Part shown: one piece after another, positions 46,901 through 53,692 of the stretch
Position numbering within the stretch: position 1 is the stretch's first letter
Layout: each line of letters opens with the position of its first letter
From: Owenia fusiformis
Lineage: Eukaryota > Annelida > Polychaeta > Sabellida > Oweniidae
NCBI GenBank assembly: GCA_903813345.2
Contig: CAIIXF020000001.1
Coordinates: forward strand, 6,825,098-6,889,097
Direction: 5' to 3'
DNA length: 64,000 nt
Position numbers and translations under genes: made by a program
The notes under the pieces: model-generated
The model's input: only the letters and a program-made list of their open reading frames with translations
Database searches by the model: none
Told to the model about the DNA's origin: nothing

Positions 46901-49900
46901 TGTATATATTGGCCTATCAACTGGGTTTTCCATCTTCATGCTGTTACACAGTTGCTTAGCAACTGCCTCAAGTAGATACAGCATACCCAGCTGTTTCTCA
47001 TCTTGTAAAGTCATGTGCATTTTGGATTTTAACCTTAAAATGAAATAAAACCTCGAGATAAAGGCCAATCATTTTATAATATACTATAATTGAAGCATGG
47101 GCAAAAATCCATTGCATTATCACTGCGCTAGAATCAACTGGTGATGAATATTTGTAACAACTCCGAGTCAGAATCGTATTACTGTTTGTGTTTGTCTAAA
47201 TAGATGGGTCTGCAGGATATGTGCACCCTGAACAGTACAATAGTTGGGAAAAGGGGCCAACAATTACTTTTGAAAAAATAATTCAACAATACCCTTCAGC
47301 TCCAAATGTTGCTTGTTCCTGTAGTTCCCCTACACAGTCCTGTACTATTGTGTCTAGTTGGTCAATACTGGCTGTTGCACTTGTGCCAATGACAAGGAAC
47401 CTACATCCAGTGTAGTGGGAACCATCTGATTTGGAATACCCATGCTAAAATACAGTAAAATGTACATGTATATACTACCCATCCTCTCAAAAATGTTCGT
47501 TATTAGATCATTTTAAAATATTTTAAAAATAAAATACCATATTTTTTTCCTAATGAACAGTATCAGTTAGTTTACATTTGTGAAAAATACCTTGCTTATG
47601 AAAAAGAGCACAGTTTGCATGATGTGTCTTTTTGAGATCATGGAGTCCTGGGTTAAGTCGACAGGAATCACTACGAGACTCACAATCCTTGGTAACACAT
47701 TGTCAAATCCATCCTGCAATAGATTAATAAAACATAAATTCTTTATGTTGTAAAATGAGTGGCATATGTAGATGTACACTACATGCAGTTTTGTAATTCT
47801 CATTGTTAAATCAGTGCTGTCATATGGAGAGAGAATCTTATTTTGCCTCTCCTAAGGTCAAAGGTTATTACAATTTTTAGTTACCATAGTAAAATTAAGA
47901 ATAGAAAAATTAACAAGTTATCAACTTTGGTGCAAGAAAATCTTCATCTTATACGTATGCATGTGCTACTCTGCAACACGCTGTTGTTTCAATTACTTTT
48001 GATTTAAATCAAATGACATAAAATAACATTTGTGTATTTGATGTAGTACTTCACGATACCTTAAATGGGTTGAAGATCATAAACTTCCATTGCTTATCGT
48101 TAATCTCTCTTTTACCAGTTTGAAAGAGGTGAGACCTTTCCCCAACCTCATCTGGTACGTTAGTATTATCACACAAAGCTTTCATCACTTCTGTCACTTG
48201 TGCACTTTCTGTCTCATTCTTAGGTACAACCACAATTGGAAACGTAAATTCCTCGTCTGAAAAAAATATCATGATAAACACACATGTACCTACTGCATTT
48301 TAAAATCAAAACTTTATCAAACTTTATCAAACCAGGGTACAAGCATGGTGAATGAAAAGGTTAAACATTAAATGAACCCAAATGCTCAAAATACAGTTTT
48401 TAAAATCTTTATAGAGCTTCTTTGAAAAAAATTTAATGCCTTGTTTGGGTCAAAAATAAGGCTTATTATTTGTATTATTATAATTATATTTTTAGGCCAA
48501 AATCTTTTCTTAAATCTTTTCCTTAAAAAGTTCACTGATATCATATTTGAATCAAAGTACTTTGTACCTGAGTCTATTTGCTGAACTTTAATTTTCTCAT
48601 TAATCGTAGCCCTCCCTTTAGGTTTAAATCTCTTTTCTCGTTCTGTTGCCGTATTAGCATATGTGATAGTTGTGAAGTTAAAGACGGACATTGTGGTTTC
48701 ATCATGAGAGAACAATGCTGCGCTTTTCCCTGTGATGTTTGGGCAGGCATCAAGTCTGACCTGGAAAAAAACAAGTATACCATACATATACTTTGAAATA
48801 TAAAAAATCGAAGTGGTATAATGAGGTTATATAATGGTTGATTCCATATATCGTGTTCATACTCAAGTGAGTAAATGATATTTTCATGAGTGACTGAAGG
48901 GAATGAGTGAATGTATCATATACTCACAAGAGTATAACGATATACAGAATCAACCACTATATGATCTTATTATATCACCCTAATCTTTAATCAATAAAAG
49001 GTTAATCTAAATTCAGCAGTTGCATATTAAGTCGAAGAGTTGTATACACTGCCCAGGAGTTGTATACGCTGCCCAGGAGTTGTATATCGTTCTCAAGAGT
49101 TTGTATACGATGAGTGTTGGTTTTATATTGCAGTTACACAATGCTATTATATAATCATATAAAGCACTTAGGTCGGGATAAGTATATTTATATCTAAATG
49201 ATTAAACATACTGATATCTAAAGAAAAAACAATTATAATATAGACTTTATTTCAATGTATCACTTGATTTACATAGTATGTTTTACACAGTAAGTGAATA
49301 AAAGACTAAAATAAAATACTGTTATGAGAAACAAATGTTTGTTGTGTTGTCATATGGTCAAAAATAATTCATAACATTTTATTTACACTTAATGTCATTG
49401 AAGTGTCTATACATTTTATTTAAACATTCTTTCAGGAAAAAGAACACATTTCGATCAGGCCCTTTTAAATGCAAACTTTCATAGGCACATCTTGCTAAAA
49501 ATGAGTAAAAGGGTCATCTCAACCTTCATTAGGTAAATGTGCTGGATACCATGTTATCTTACTTTAATAATGTCATCTTTGTCCCTCCCCTCCTGCATTA
49601 GCCTATGTAGCCAATATATACCATCATCTGTGATGTTTGGGCAGTTCATTATTAACACAGTCTCTAGCTTGAATCGCTCCTAGAAGATACGAGGAAGAAA
49701 AAGAACAATATTAGCCAATAATTAAACAAGTTTGAATCAATCAAAAGTGATAAGGTATATGATAACAGCCATGTAAGTCTACATCAAAATCATGATTTTT
49801 TATATTATTTTTGATATGTTTGTTGATTTTTCTGGGCCCACCATGTACATGTATATCTTAATTCTCTGTAATTAAAATTCGTAAATATTTGATGAAACAA

Positions 49901-52900
49901 AAGAATAAACAAAGAAACAAACCTTCATTTGGTAGAACTTGTAGAGACAAAGGTCTGTGAGATAGGGGTTTGTCACAAAATGAAGGTGAGAGACAATGTC
50001 TGGATTAGCAACTTTCTTCTTAACTCCTTCATCATCATATTCCTCTTCCTCGTCATCATCACCTTCATATTCGCTATCCAGCTCTCTCTTACGCTCATCG
50101 AACTCTTTCTTCGCTTCTTTTTTCTAAGGTGGCACAAGAATTCAAAAATAATAGAGGCAATGATTTTCTTAATATGGTCAAATGAAGGCTCTAGGTGACA
50201 TTGCGTTTAAGAGTTCCATTTCTTTGTCAGGAAAAAGGGAAAATGAATATACAGTATTTATAAGCTTGCATTTGGATATTGATTTGCTTTGAACATGCAG
50301 CATACAAGTAGTTGTCTGAAACTGTTCAGATGTTTTAACTGTTATACGGACATTGTCCTACAAGGTACAGACTTTCTGGAAGTGCAAATGGGGAAACAGT
50401 ACATAAAAGAGCGATTCACTCTTACTGAATAAAAGAGAGATTACATGGAGTGGTGAATTAAGCTACAGTACATGTACCTGTGTGTTATTGGGAGCAACCT
50501 CTCCGAGACCTATTCTTTGTATAACATCCTAAAATGTACAAAAAGAAAAAGGGGTGTTCTAAAGGAAAATACTTATTACTTTAAATTGGACATATAAAGG
50601 AGCTAAAGCATACAAAATGTGGCTTTTTGGATTTTGGATGTTAAAATTGCCAATTTCTTAAAAAATCCCAAGAATTTAGATAGACAGATGCTCACAAAAT
50701 CCCATAGCCTCAGCACCTAGCCTCACAAATAAATATACAATTTTCTTTATTCAAATTTCTTTAAATCTCATAGTTTGTACATCTACTTCACATACAGGCT
50801 GGCTAAAGTGAACATGAAATGGTGGGTCGGGGAATTTACAAAAATGTACTGAATTATCAGTCACCAATACTTAAGAATGTATATAAAAGTGTCTATTTTA
50901 TTTGAAACATTTATAAAAACCGAATCCAAAGAAAAAAACAAGTGAGTGATAGCTATAGCTCACCATGTGAGCTGACAATACAGCAACTTTGACACTTATC
51001 GAGATTACTGAGCAATGTAGAAATAATAGACAGCAGTGCAACATAAGAAAAAGTTCAAAGCTTCAAGCTACAGGGGTCAGATGAATTTTTAGCCATAGGA
51101 TTTGGAAATGAACATTGTAATTGATCCAGATTCTTCATTCAATTTTGAAAGCTATGTTATTAAATATTTTGTTTGAAAGCTTGTTTGAAAGTTTATTCAC
51201 TAATGGTCTATATCCAAAAGAAAATAAATAGAACCAGCTTATATTTTTATTCTGAAACCATAGAGATGGTGTGATTTTCAAGAAATTTCGGAAAAAAAAT
51301 CGCAAGTTCCCACCATCCTAACTCAGCCACTTTACCCCGATCACCTCGATTTTGGCACCAATAATGATCTATTATCTGTAGCTAATAGGTACAGTTATAA
51401 AAAAATAGTTTTTTTTGGTAGAGAAGTACCGGAAAAAATCCAGAGGGGGGTCATCCGATCCCCCCCTGTAGACATTAGGGTTAAACTATGAAAAAATTTT
51501 AGGAGCATATTTTAACATGTTCTATTACAACTTGTTTAGGGATATACTCACCTCCCAGCCATCTAAGGCGTAACATCCATTCTCTCTGAGTCGTATTCTT
51601 GATGCAAAGTCATTGGGATACAATGAGTCATCCAGGATGATACCATCTAAAACAGGTACACGTAATTAAACAAGGCATTAACATGTCACCACTTAGTTGA
51701 AGCAAGATAAAAAAGACCTTTTTGACCTTGAGGAGGTCATTAAAGGTCAAATCTATTTTGACCTTCAGAATGTCATTGAAGGCCAAATCTATAGTGAGAT
51801 TTGAAATGTTGAGAACTTGTAGATGATTTTGAAAAAAAATTGGTCAATTTGCATGTGCTAAATACGTGCCCATTAACTATGCGGTGATGTCAGAGAAAAT
51901 GACCACATAGAAAGTCATCCGTATTTTGACAACGAATTCTGACTGGCTCAGTGAGATAAACTGAAAGAGTGAAGATCTCTTCTAAGAAGTGAAGTTGAAT
52001 GAATGCAAAGGGTGTCTTTTTTCTAAAAAGCAATAACAAAATTTCAAAGTTGTTTTCTTGAAATTAACTAAGGTTACTAATCTATCCAGTGAGCAAAAAT
52101 GAAAAAGATTCTGCTGATCATGGGAATCAAAATATTATCTAATGAAATAATTATGTAATATACTGTTACATTTAAGCATAAAATTACAATATTGAATACA
52201 CTATCATTAATTAATTCTTCGGCTTTCCAGGGAGGCCAGGGAGTATAACGTATTCTCTCTAATAAATTCACAGTGGGTCTCCCAAATTCTCCTGTAGGAA
52301 CAGTAAGAGCTGTCTCAAATGACAAAATTCCCAGGGATTTTTCTTAAGGTAAATATATGGACTTAGATTTCATAATTACAATAGTATTATTTTGTAACTA
52401 CATGTACCTCTCTTGTAGAGTAGCCAGTCTGCTTCATAACTCTTGACATCAACAGAGTCCAACAATTCCCTGTCTTTTTCTAACTCTGTTTCTGAAATTA
52501 ACATAGTACATGTATATGCCAAATTAAGGTGTACCTTACTTAAGTGGACATATTCAATGGTATTGATAGTCAAGTTAAAAGGGATATGTCCCCAATATTT
52601 GGAGATATCTAACAAAATGAACAATGCTCCCAATTTTAGGGTATTGGAGCATTGCTGTGGACCCCATTTCTCAAACATGAAAATCAAGGTTTTCTCAAGT
52701 TTCAGTTTTACCTAAAAATCCGAATTGATCATTTACATGCATACAAGGCCAGGTGACATTATGGACCAGCTACGATTGCTAGATGAAAAGATTCCTTCAA
52801 ACATAACATAGTACTATGCATGACTGACGAAACAGCCCTTAGCTAGTCCTGCATGAAGAAAATTTGAACATACCTGCTTCATTTGACGCAGTTGGGGCAT

Positions 52901-53692
52901 TTGGTGCAAAGGGAAGCTTAAGAGCAGCCCTTATGGCTTGATTGAATACATCACTAACATTGTGACCTGTTAAAGCTGAGCATTCCATGTAGCCATAAGC
53001 ACCAGTCAGATTTACACACAATTCAAAGTCCTTTTTTGAAATAAATGGTTTGGGAGATTCACCATCTTCTACTTTTTTGTCCCTCGCGTCACAACATGTT
53101 CCAACAATTAGAATCGGGACACCATGGCAATGGTGTCGTAGTTCAGGAATCCATTTATCTTTGATGCTATTCAACCCTTCCAAACTCTGCACAGATGTGG
53201 TTACTACGAAGACATCTGTATTAGGATAGGATAGGGGGCGCAACCTGTCATAGTCCTCTTGTCCAGCGGTGTCCCATAATCCTAAGCTGATCTAAGCAAA
53301 CAAAATATTTCTTATATCATTATATTATTATATCAGATATTATATCAGATAAAACTTGCTGTTATGCATAGTCCAGGTTAAAACATGGGCTTTCAATTAC
53401 AGTTGAAAGCCCATGGTTAAAATAACAATTCATGTGGATCTATTACATTGACTTGGCTGCTTATAACATTTTAGACTTCAAATCAAGAACTTACATTGTT
53501 ACCAGCAACTATTACATTAGCACTGTAGTTGTCAAATACTGTAGGAATATAATCAGTGGGGAATGCATTGGTCGTGTAGGTTATTAACAGCGCTGTTTTC
53601 CCAGATGAATGATCTCCAACCACCACTAGTTTTATATTCTTTTGTGGCATTTTACCCTTTGATGCCCTGGCAGTTTGTTTTGTCCTTGCCAT
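20368..53692 (-). CDS. Giant multidomain Roco-family GTPase with N-terminal Rac domain and H3-tail-like segments (45 exons, 3' incomplete)
   Basis: I assembled 45 exons by finding AG/GT borders and checking codon phase. 43 of 44 junctions are phase-compatible without frame breaks and total about 8,670 coding bases (about 2,890 residues). Domain order: H3-tail-like N terminus plus Rac-like GTPase; acidic linker and Cys-type LRRs; Roc-like domain lacking the P-loop; COR; Cys-rich module; linker with acidic tract and a second H3-like segment; uncharacterised region; LRRs with an EF-hand insert; P-loop-containing Roc. The last visible exon stops at the G5 region, so at least a COR is expected further left, but no exon was recognised there. 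Roco proteins are large GTPase scaffolds (LRRK, MFHAS1, DAPK relatives). The ATG has a good context (AACATGG) and an in-frame TGA 33 bases upstream. It could instead be two adjacent Roco genes, but no internal start or stop supports that. The weak junction is between exons 12 and 13. Confidence 0.82.
22249..22260 (+). promoter_or_regulatory. CTCF-like core motif, spacer copy 1
   Basis: CCACCAGGTGGC fits the bilaterian CTCF core CCASYAGRKGGC at all 12 positions. It lies in the non-repetitive spacer between minisatellite arrays. Binding is unproven and a 12-base match can arise by chance. Confidence 0.35.
23602..23613 (+). promoter_or_regulatory. CTCF-like core motif, spacer copy 2
   Basis: The same 12-base motif, exactly 1,353 bp from the first, so it was copied with the spacer and is not an independent occurrence. 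Confidence 0.35.
25081..25760. other. Intron of giant gene, 20-bp inverted repeat
   Basis: Intronic DNA between the minisatellite and exon 42. A perfect 20-bp inverted pair (ATTTGAGTTATCAAAGATTA at about 25168-25187 and its complement at 25251-25270) and satellite-like ATGGC motifs suggest a decayed element. No exon was seen. Confidence 0.5.
26174..28067 (-). CDS. Exons 39-41: second LRR block with an EF-hand insert
   Basis: Exons at 27338-28067 (730 nt), 26739-26972 and 26174-26362. Exon 39 holds leucine-rich repeats ([35 protein letters not shown]). Exon 41 continues them ([34 protein letters not shown]) directly before the Roc domain, the usual Roco order. Exon 40 is inserted between them. 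It is not an LRR but contains a canonical EF-hand loop at 26791-26826, with Asp, Asp, Asn, Asp and Glu at loop positions 1, 3, 5, 9 and 12, preceded by the helix IDELFDKY. All borders are GT-AG with phase 1 throughout, so exon 40 (234 nt) can be skipped without changing frame. Confidence 0.88.
28442..29675 (-). CDS. Exons 36-38: uncharacterised helical region before the LRRs
   Basis: Exons at 29528-29675, 28788-29024 and 28442-28554, all with canonical borders and matching phases (1, 1, 0). The translation contains [32 protein letters not shown] and [14 protein letters not shown] recognise no family. It connects the basic H3-like patch of exon 35 to the second LRR block. Confidence 0.78.
30079..30357 (-). 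CDS. Exon 35: helical segment with a lysine-rich, H3-like patch
   Basis: A 93-codon exon, phase 0 on both sides. After a helical stretch ([14 protein letters not shown]) comes [18 protein letters not shown], encoded at 30166-30219. Allowing short gaps it lines up with H3 16-30 (PRKQLATKAARKSAP), sharing PR, LATK, A, KS and AP. It could be only a generic basic linker or nuclear-localisation-like tract, so the H3 relation is weaker here than in exons 1 and 25. The C-terminal part ([14 protein letters not shown]) looks helical. Confidence 0.82.
30719..38797 (-). CDS. Exons 26-34: uncharacterised region
   Basis: Exons at 38678-38797, 37907-37953, 37370-37460, 33811-34025, 33312-33459, 32216-32383, 31823-32049, 31199-31404 and 30719-30804. 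All have GT-AG borders and phases run without conflict. Exons 26-28 include [20 protein letters not shown] and [21 protein letters not shown], which look like beta-strand-rich sequence; the family is not recognised. Exon 29 ends in a charged helix. Exon 30 has its splice donor inside the target duplication of a fold-back element. Exons 32-33 contain charged helical stretches ([23 protein letters not shown]). No catalytic motif was seen. A LINE fragment directly abuts exon 28 in the intron. Confidence 0.8.
32565..33306. mobile_element. Fold-back element, copy 1 (5-bp target duplication)
   Basis: Long inverted arms begin CACCCTATGC at each end and continue through ACAGAGCCTGTGGGAAATAT. The element is flanked by CATAC at 32560-32564 and 33307-33311, a 5-bp target duplication. 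It is 742 bp long with no transposase. The right-hand CATAC lies immediately beside exon 30 and provides its splice donor (GTATG on the minus strand). A second copy lies at 62530. Confidence 0.93.
34184..35384 (-). mobile_element. L1-like LINE, 5'-truncated ORF2 3' end
   Basis: Two overlapping minus frames, offset by a frameshift near 34800, translate into the C-terminal part of an L1-type ORF2. Seen: KFIWAKGKF, a [20 protein letters not shown] block, then [16 protein letters not shown] and a Cys-rich segment ([17 protein letters not shown]) typical of the zinc-knuckle end. A poly(A) tail is visible as a T-rich run at about 34184-34203. It lies in the intron between exons 28 and 29. Dead: truncated and frameshifted. 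Confidence 0.88.
35909..36732. mobile_element. TIR element with ~140-bp ATGGCGGCC satellite and (GGAC)n end
   Basis: The ends TCCCATCGAACA and TGTTCGATGGGA are perfect inverted repeats. Inside are at least three units (anchor AGTGTCATTAGACAGTGT at 36001, 36136 and 36283). Each carries AAAATGGCGGCCATTTTTCA and ACCAAATATGAACAAAATC, and a (GGAC)6-type tract at 36668-36693 follows. The architecture matches the element at 3419-4672. Intronic. No protein. Confidence 0.82.
37105..37365 (-). mobile_element. LINE (CR1/RTE-type) 3' fragment abutting exon 28
   Basis: Minus-strand translation shows the typical non-LTR C-terminal block [19 protein letters not shown] followed by AYRKKE, then in a shifted frame [19 protein letters not shown]. 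It begins within a few codons of the exon 28 splice donor and is in frame with that exon, so intron retention would append it to the host protein. Confidence 0.75.
39014..39728 (-). CDS. Exon 25: acidic tract followed by histone H3 15-26-like segment
   Basis: At 715 nt, one of the two longest exons of the gene; phase 2 in, phase 0 out. It opens with a strongly acidic run of about 45 residues (stretches such as [18 protein letters not shown]), as seen in histone chaperones and other chromatin proteins. After QRTRGYMHA it reads [16 protein letters not shown], encoded from 39464-39499 onward. H3 15-26 is APRKQLATKAAR, so 10 of 12 residues are identical and the two differences are K18 to Q and K23 to R. 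K14 and K27 are also absent. The rest is Asn/Leu-rich linker ending in a basic stretch ([16 protein letters not shown]) and a strand-like segment. The function is inferred: H3-tail mimicry next to a possible histone-binding acidic tract. Confidence 0.9.
39874..41533 (-). CDS. Exons 20-24: uncharacterised, beta-rich segment
   Basis: Exons at 41313-41533, 40924-41101, 40690-40784, 40208-40350 and 39874-39994, each with AG/GT borders and phases 2, 0, 2, 1, 2. The translation includes [71 protein letters not shown] and [17 protein letters not shown]. Alternating hydrophobic strands suggest a beta-sandwich-like fold but I cannot assign a family. It follows the Cys-rich exon and precedes the acidic exon. 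Confidence 0.78.
41775..41992 (-). CDS. Exon 19: cysteine-rich module
   Basis: A 218-nt exon, phase 1 in and phase 0 out. In about 70 residues it carries twelve cysteines with histidines nearby: [45 protein letters not shown]. Spacing such as CxxCGxC and CxxCGxCxxC suggests zinc binding. No named zinc-finger class fits by eye. It lies directly after the first COR. Since this is a predicted cytosolic protein with no signal peptide, disulphides are less likely than metal binding. Confidence 0.82.
42628..42690. repeat. (ACTAC)n microsatellite
   Basis: An imperfect run of ACTAC/ACTACACT pentamers within an intron of the giant gene. It lies next to a TATCTTTTATTGACTCT..ATGACATATTAGTCA segment that also occurs at about 38440-38500. 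Confidence 0.8.
42755..42931. mobile_element. TA-flanked MITE (pogo/Tc1-like ends)
   Basis: The ends CAGTAAAACCTACAT and, reversed, CAGTAAAACCTGTCT are inverted and flanked by TA on both sides. 177 bp, with internal GTGTTCACT repeats. Intronic. Confidence 0.8.
42967..45684 (-). CDS. Exons 14-18: first COR-like domain
   Basis: Exons at 45457-45684, 44028-44171, 43778-43906, 43523-43724 and 42967-43158. Following LHDE at the end of exon 13, exon 14 reads [25 protein letters not shown], the characteristic COR start (hydrophobic 'LHDxGDIxYF' then 'xVLDPxWL'). Exon 15 holds the winged-helix-like [15 protein letters not shown] and the strand KYVFVHVPS. Exon 17 continues with [28 protein letters not shown] domains dimerise Roco proteins and couple to the Roc GTPase. 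Here the upstream Roc partner has no P-loop. Splice borders are canonical and phases consistent. Confidence 0.8.
46252..46366. repeat. (TATTG/CATTG)n microsatellite
   Basis: Imperfect pentamers GTATT and GCATT repeated in both halves of a ~110-bp intronic stretch, ending just before exon 13. Confidence 0.8.
46374..48256 (-). CDS. Exons 9-13: Roc-like domain without a P-loop
   Basis: Exons at 48060-48256, 47591-47713, 47293-47444, 46889-47033 and 46374-46654. The core reads [46 protein letters not shown]. This has the strand-helix order of the C-terminal half of a Roc domain (the 'VVWD' strand, then 'VLVVGTHxD'), but the G4 Asp is missing and no GxxxxGK[ST] occurs in exons 9-13. The following residues ([35 protein letters not shown]) lead into COR. 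An acidic run ([13 protein letters not shown]) lies in exon 13. The exon 12 to 13 junction does not fit: the strong donor AAG|GTGAGA leaves phase 0 but exon 13 needs phase 1. A weaker donor 13 bases on would fix it. Confidence 0.72.
46671..46810. mobile_element. Small MITE in the exon 12-13 intron
   Basis: The ends ATGTCACCAC and GTGGTGACAT are perfect 10-bp inverted repeats, 140 bp apart, in a 234-bp intron. It has come close to the splice sites of the one junction whose phase does not fit. Similar ends occur near 8758 and 51682. Confidence 0.65.
48568..52491 (-). CDS. Exons 3-8: acidic linker and cysteine-type LRRs
   Basis: Exons at 52408-52491, 51552-51646, 50478-50528, 49923-50123, 49563-49679 and 48568-48760. 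Exon 6 contains the charged run [15 protein letters not shown] followed by an acidic tract ([14 protein letters not shown]). Exons 4-8 encode LRRs: [34 protein letters not shown] and [18 protein letters not shown]. The CPNIT[DG] pattern is that of Cys-containing LRRs of the RNI/AMN1/F-box type. The repeats link the N-terminal Rac domain to the first Roc-like domain. All borders are canonical and phase-consistent. Confidence 0.85.
48820..48975. mobile_element. Fold-back MITE
   Basis: Arms TATAATGGTTGATTC..ATATATCGT (from about 48830) and their inverted counterpart ACGATATA..GAATCAACCACTATA (to about 48960) flank a short centre. Paired CTCAAGTGAGT / ACTCACAAGAG segments extend the hairpin. Intronic. 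Confidence 0.7.
49034..49110. repeat. Short tandem repeat, ~21-bp unit
   Basis: GAGTTGTATACACTGCCCAG-type units are repeated three to four times, directly following the fold-back element. Intronic and without evident function. Confidence 0.7.
51660..51795. promoter_or_regulatory. Clustered nuclear-receptor half-sites in intron (weak)
   Basis: TTTGACCTTGAGG, AAAGGTCAAA, TTTTGACCTTC and AAGGCCAAA follow one another in a short imperfect tandem. TGACCTTGA is the reverse complement of TCAAGGTCA, the ERR/NR5A-type extended half-site. The repetition may simply be a small duplication. Confidence 0.25.
52874..53692 (-). CDS. Exons 1-2: Rac-like GTPase domain with histone H3 N-terminal tail
   Basis: Exons at 53495-53692 and 52874-53291. 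After the initiator Met the protein starts [17 protein letters not shown], against H3 [19 protein letters not shown]3 residues 1-8 are identical, K9 is Ala, S10 is kept, and GK, P and K align with one gap. Without a break it continues as Rac: [14 protein letters not shown] (P-loop), [20 protein letters not shown] (switch I and effector loop), [21 protein letters not shown] (switch II), [16 protein letters not shown]. Two deviations matter: the Rac Gly12 position is His, and the G4 motif TKLD is TCCD (53088-53099), lacking the Lys. No CAAX tail, since the domain is fused to the rest. The start ATG has A at -3 and G at +4 with an in-frame stop upstream. Met removal would expose the free Ala as in H3. 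Confidence 0.94.

Noticed and set aside
53495-53692. A histone H3 gene or pseudogene
   Set aside because: H3 similarity stops after about 18 residues and the same exon continues, in frame, as a Rac P-loop and switch I. No H3 core fold residues occur.
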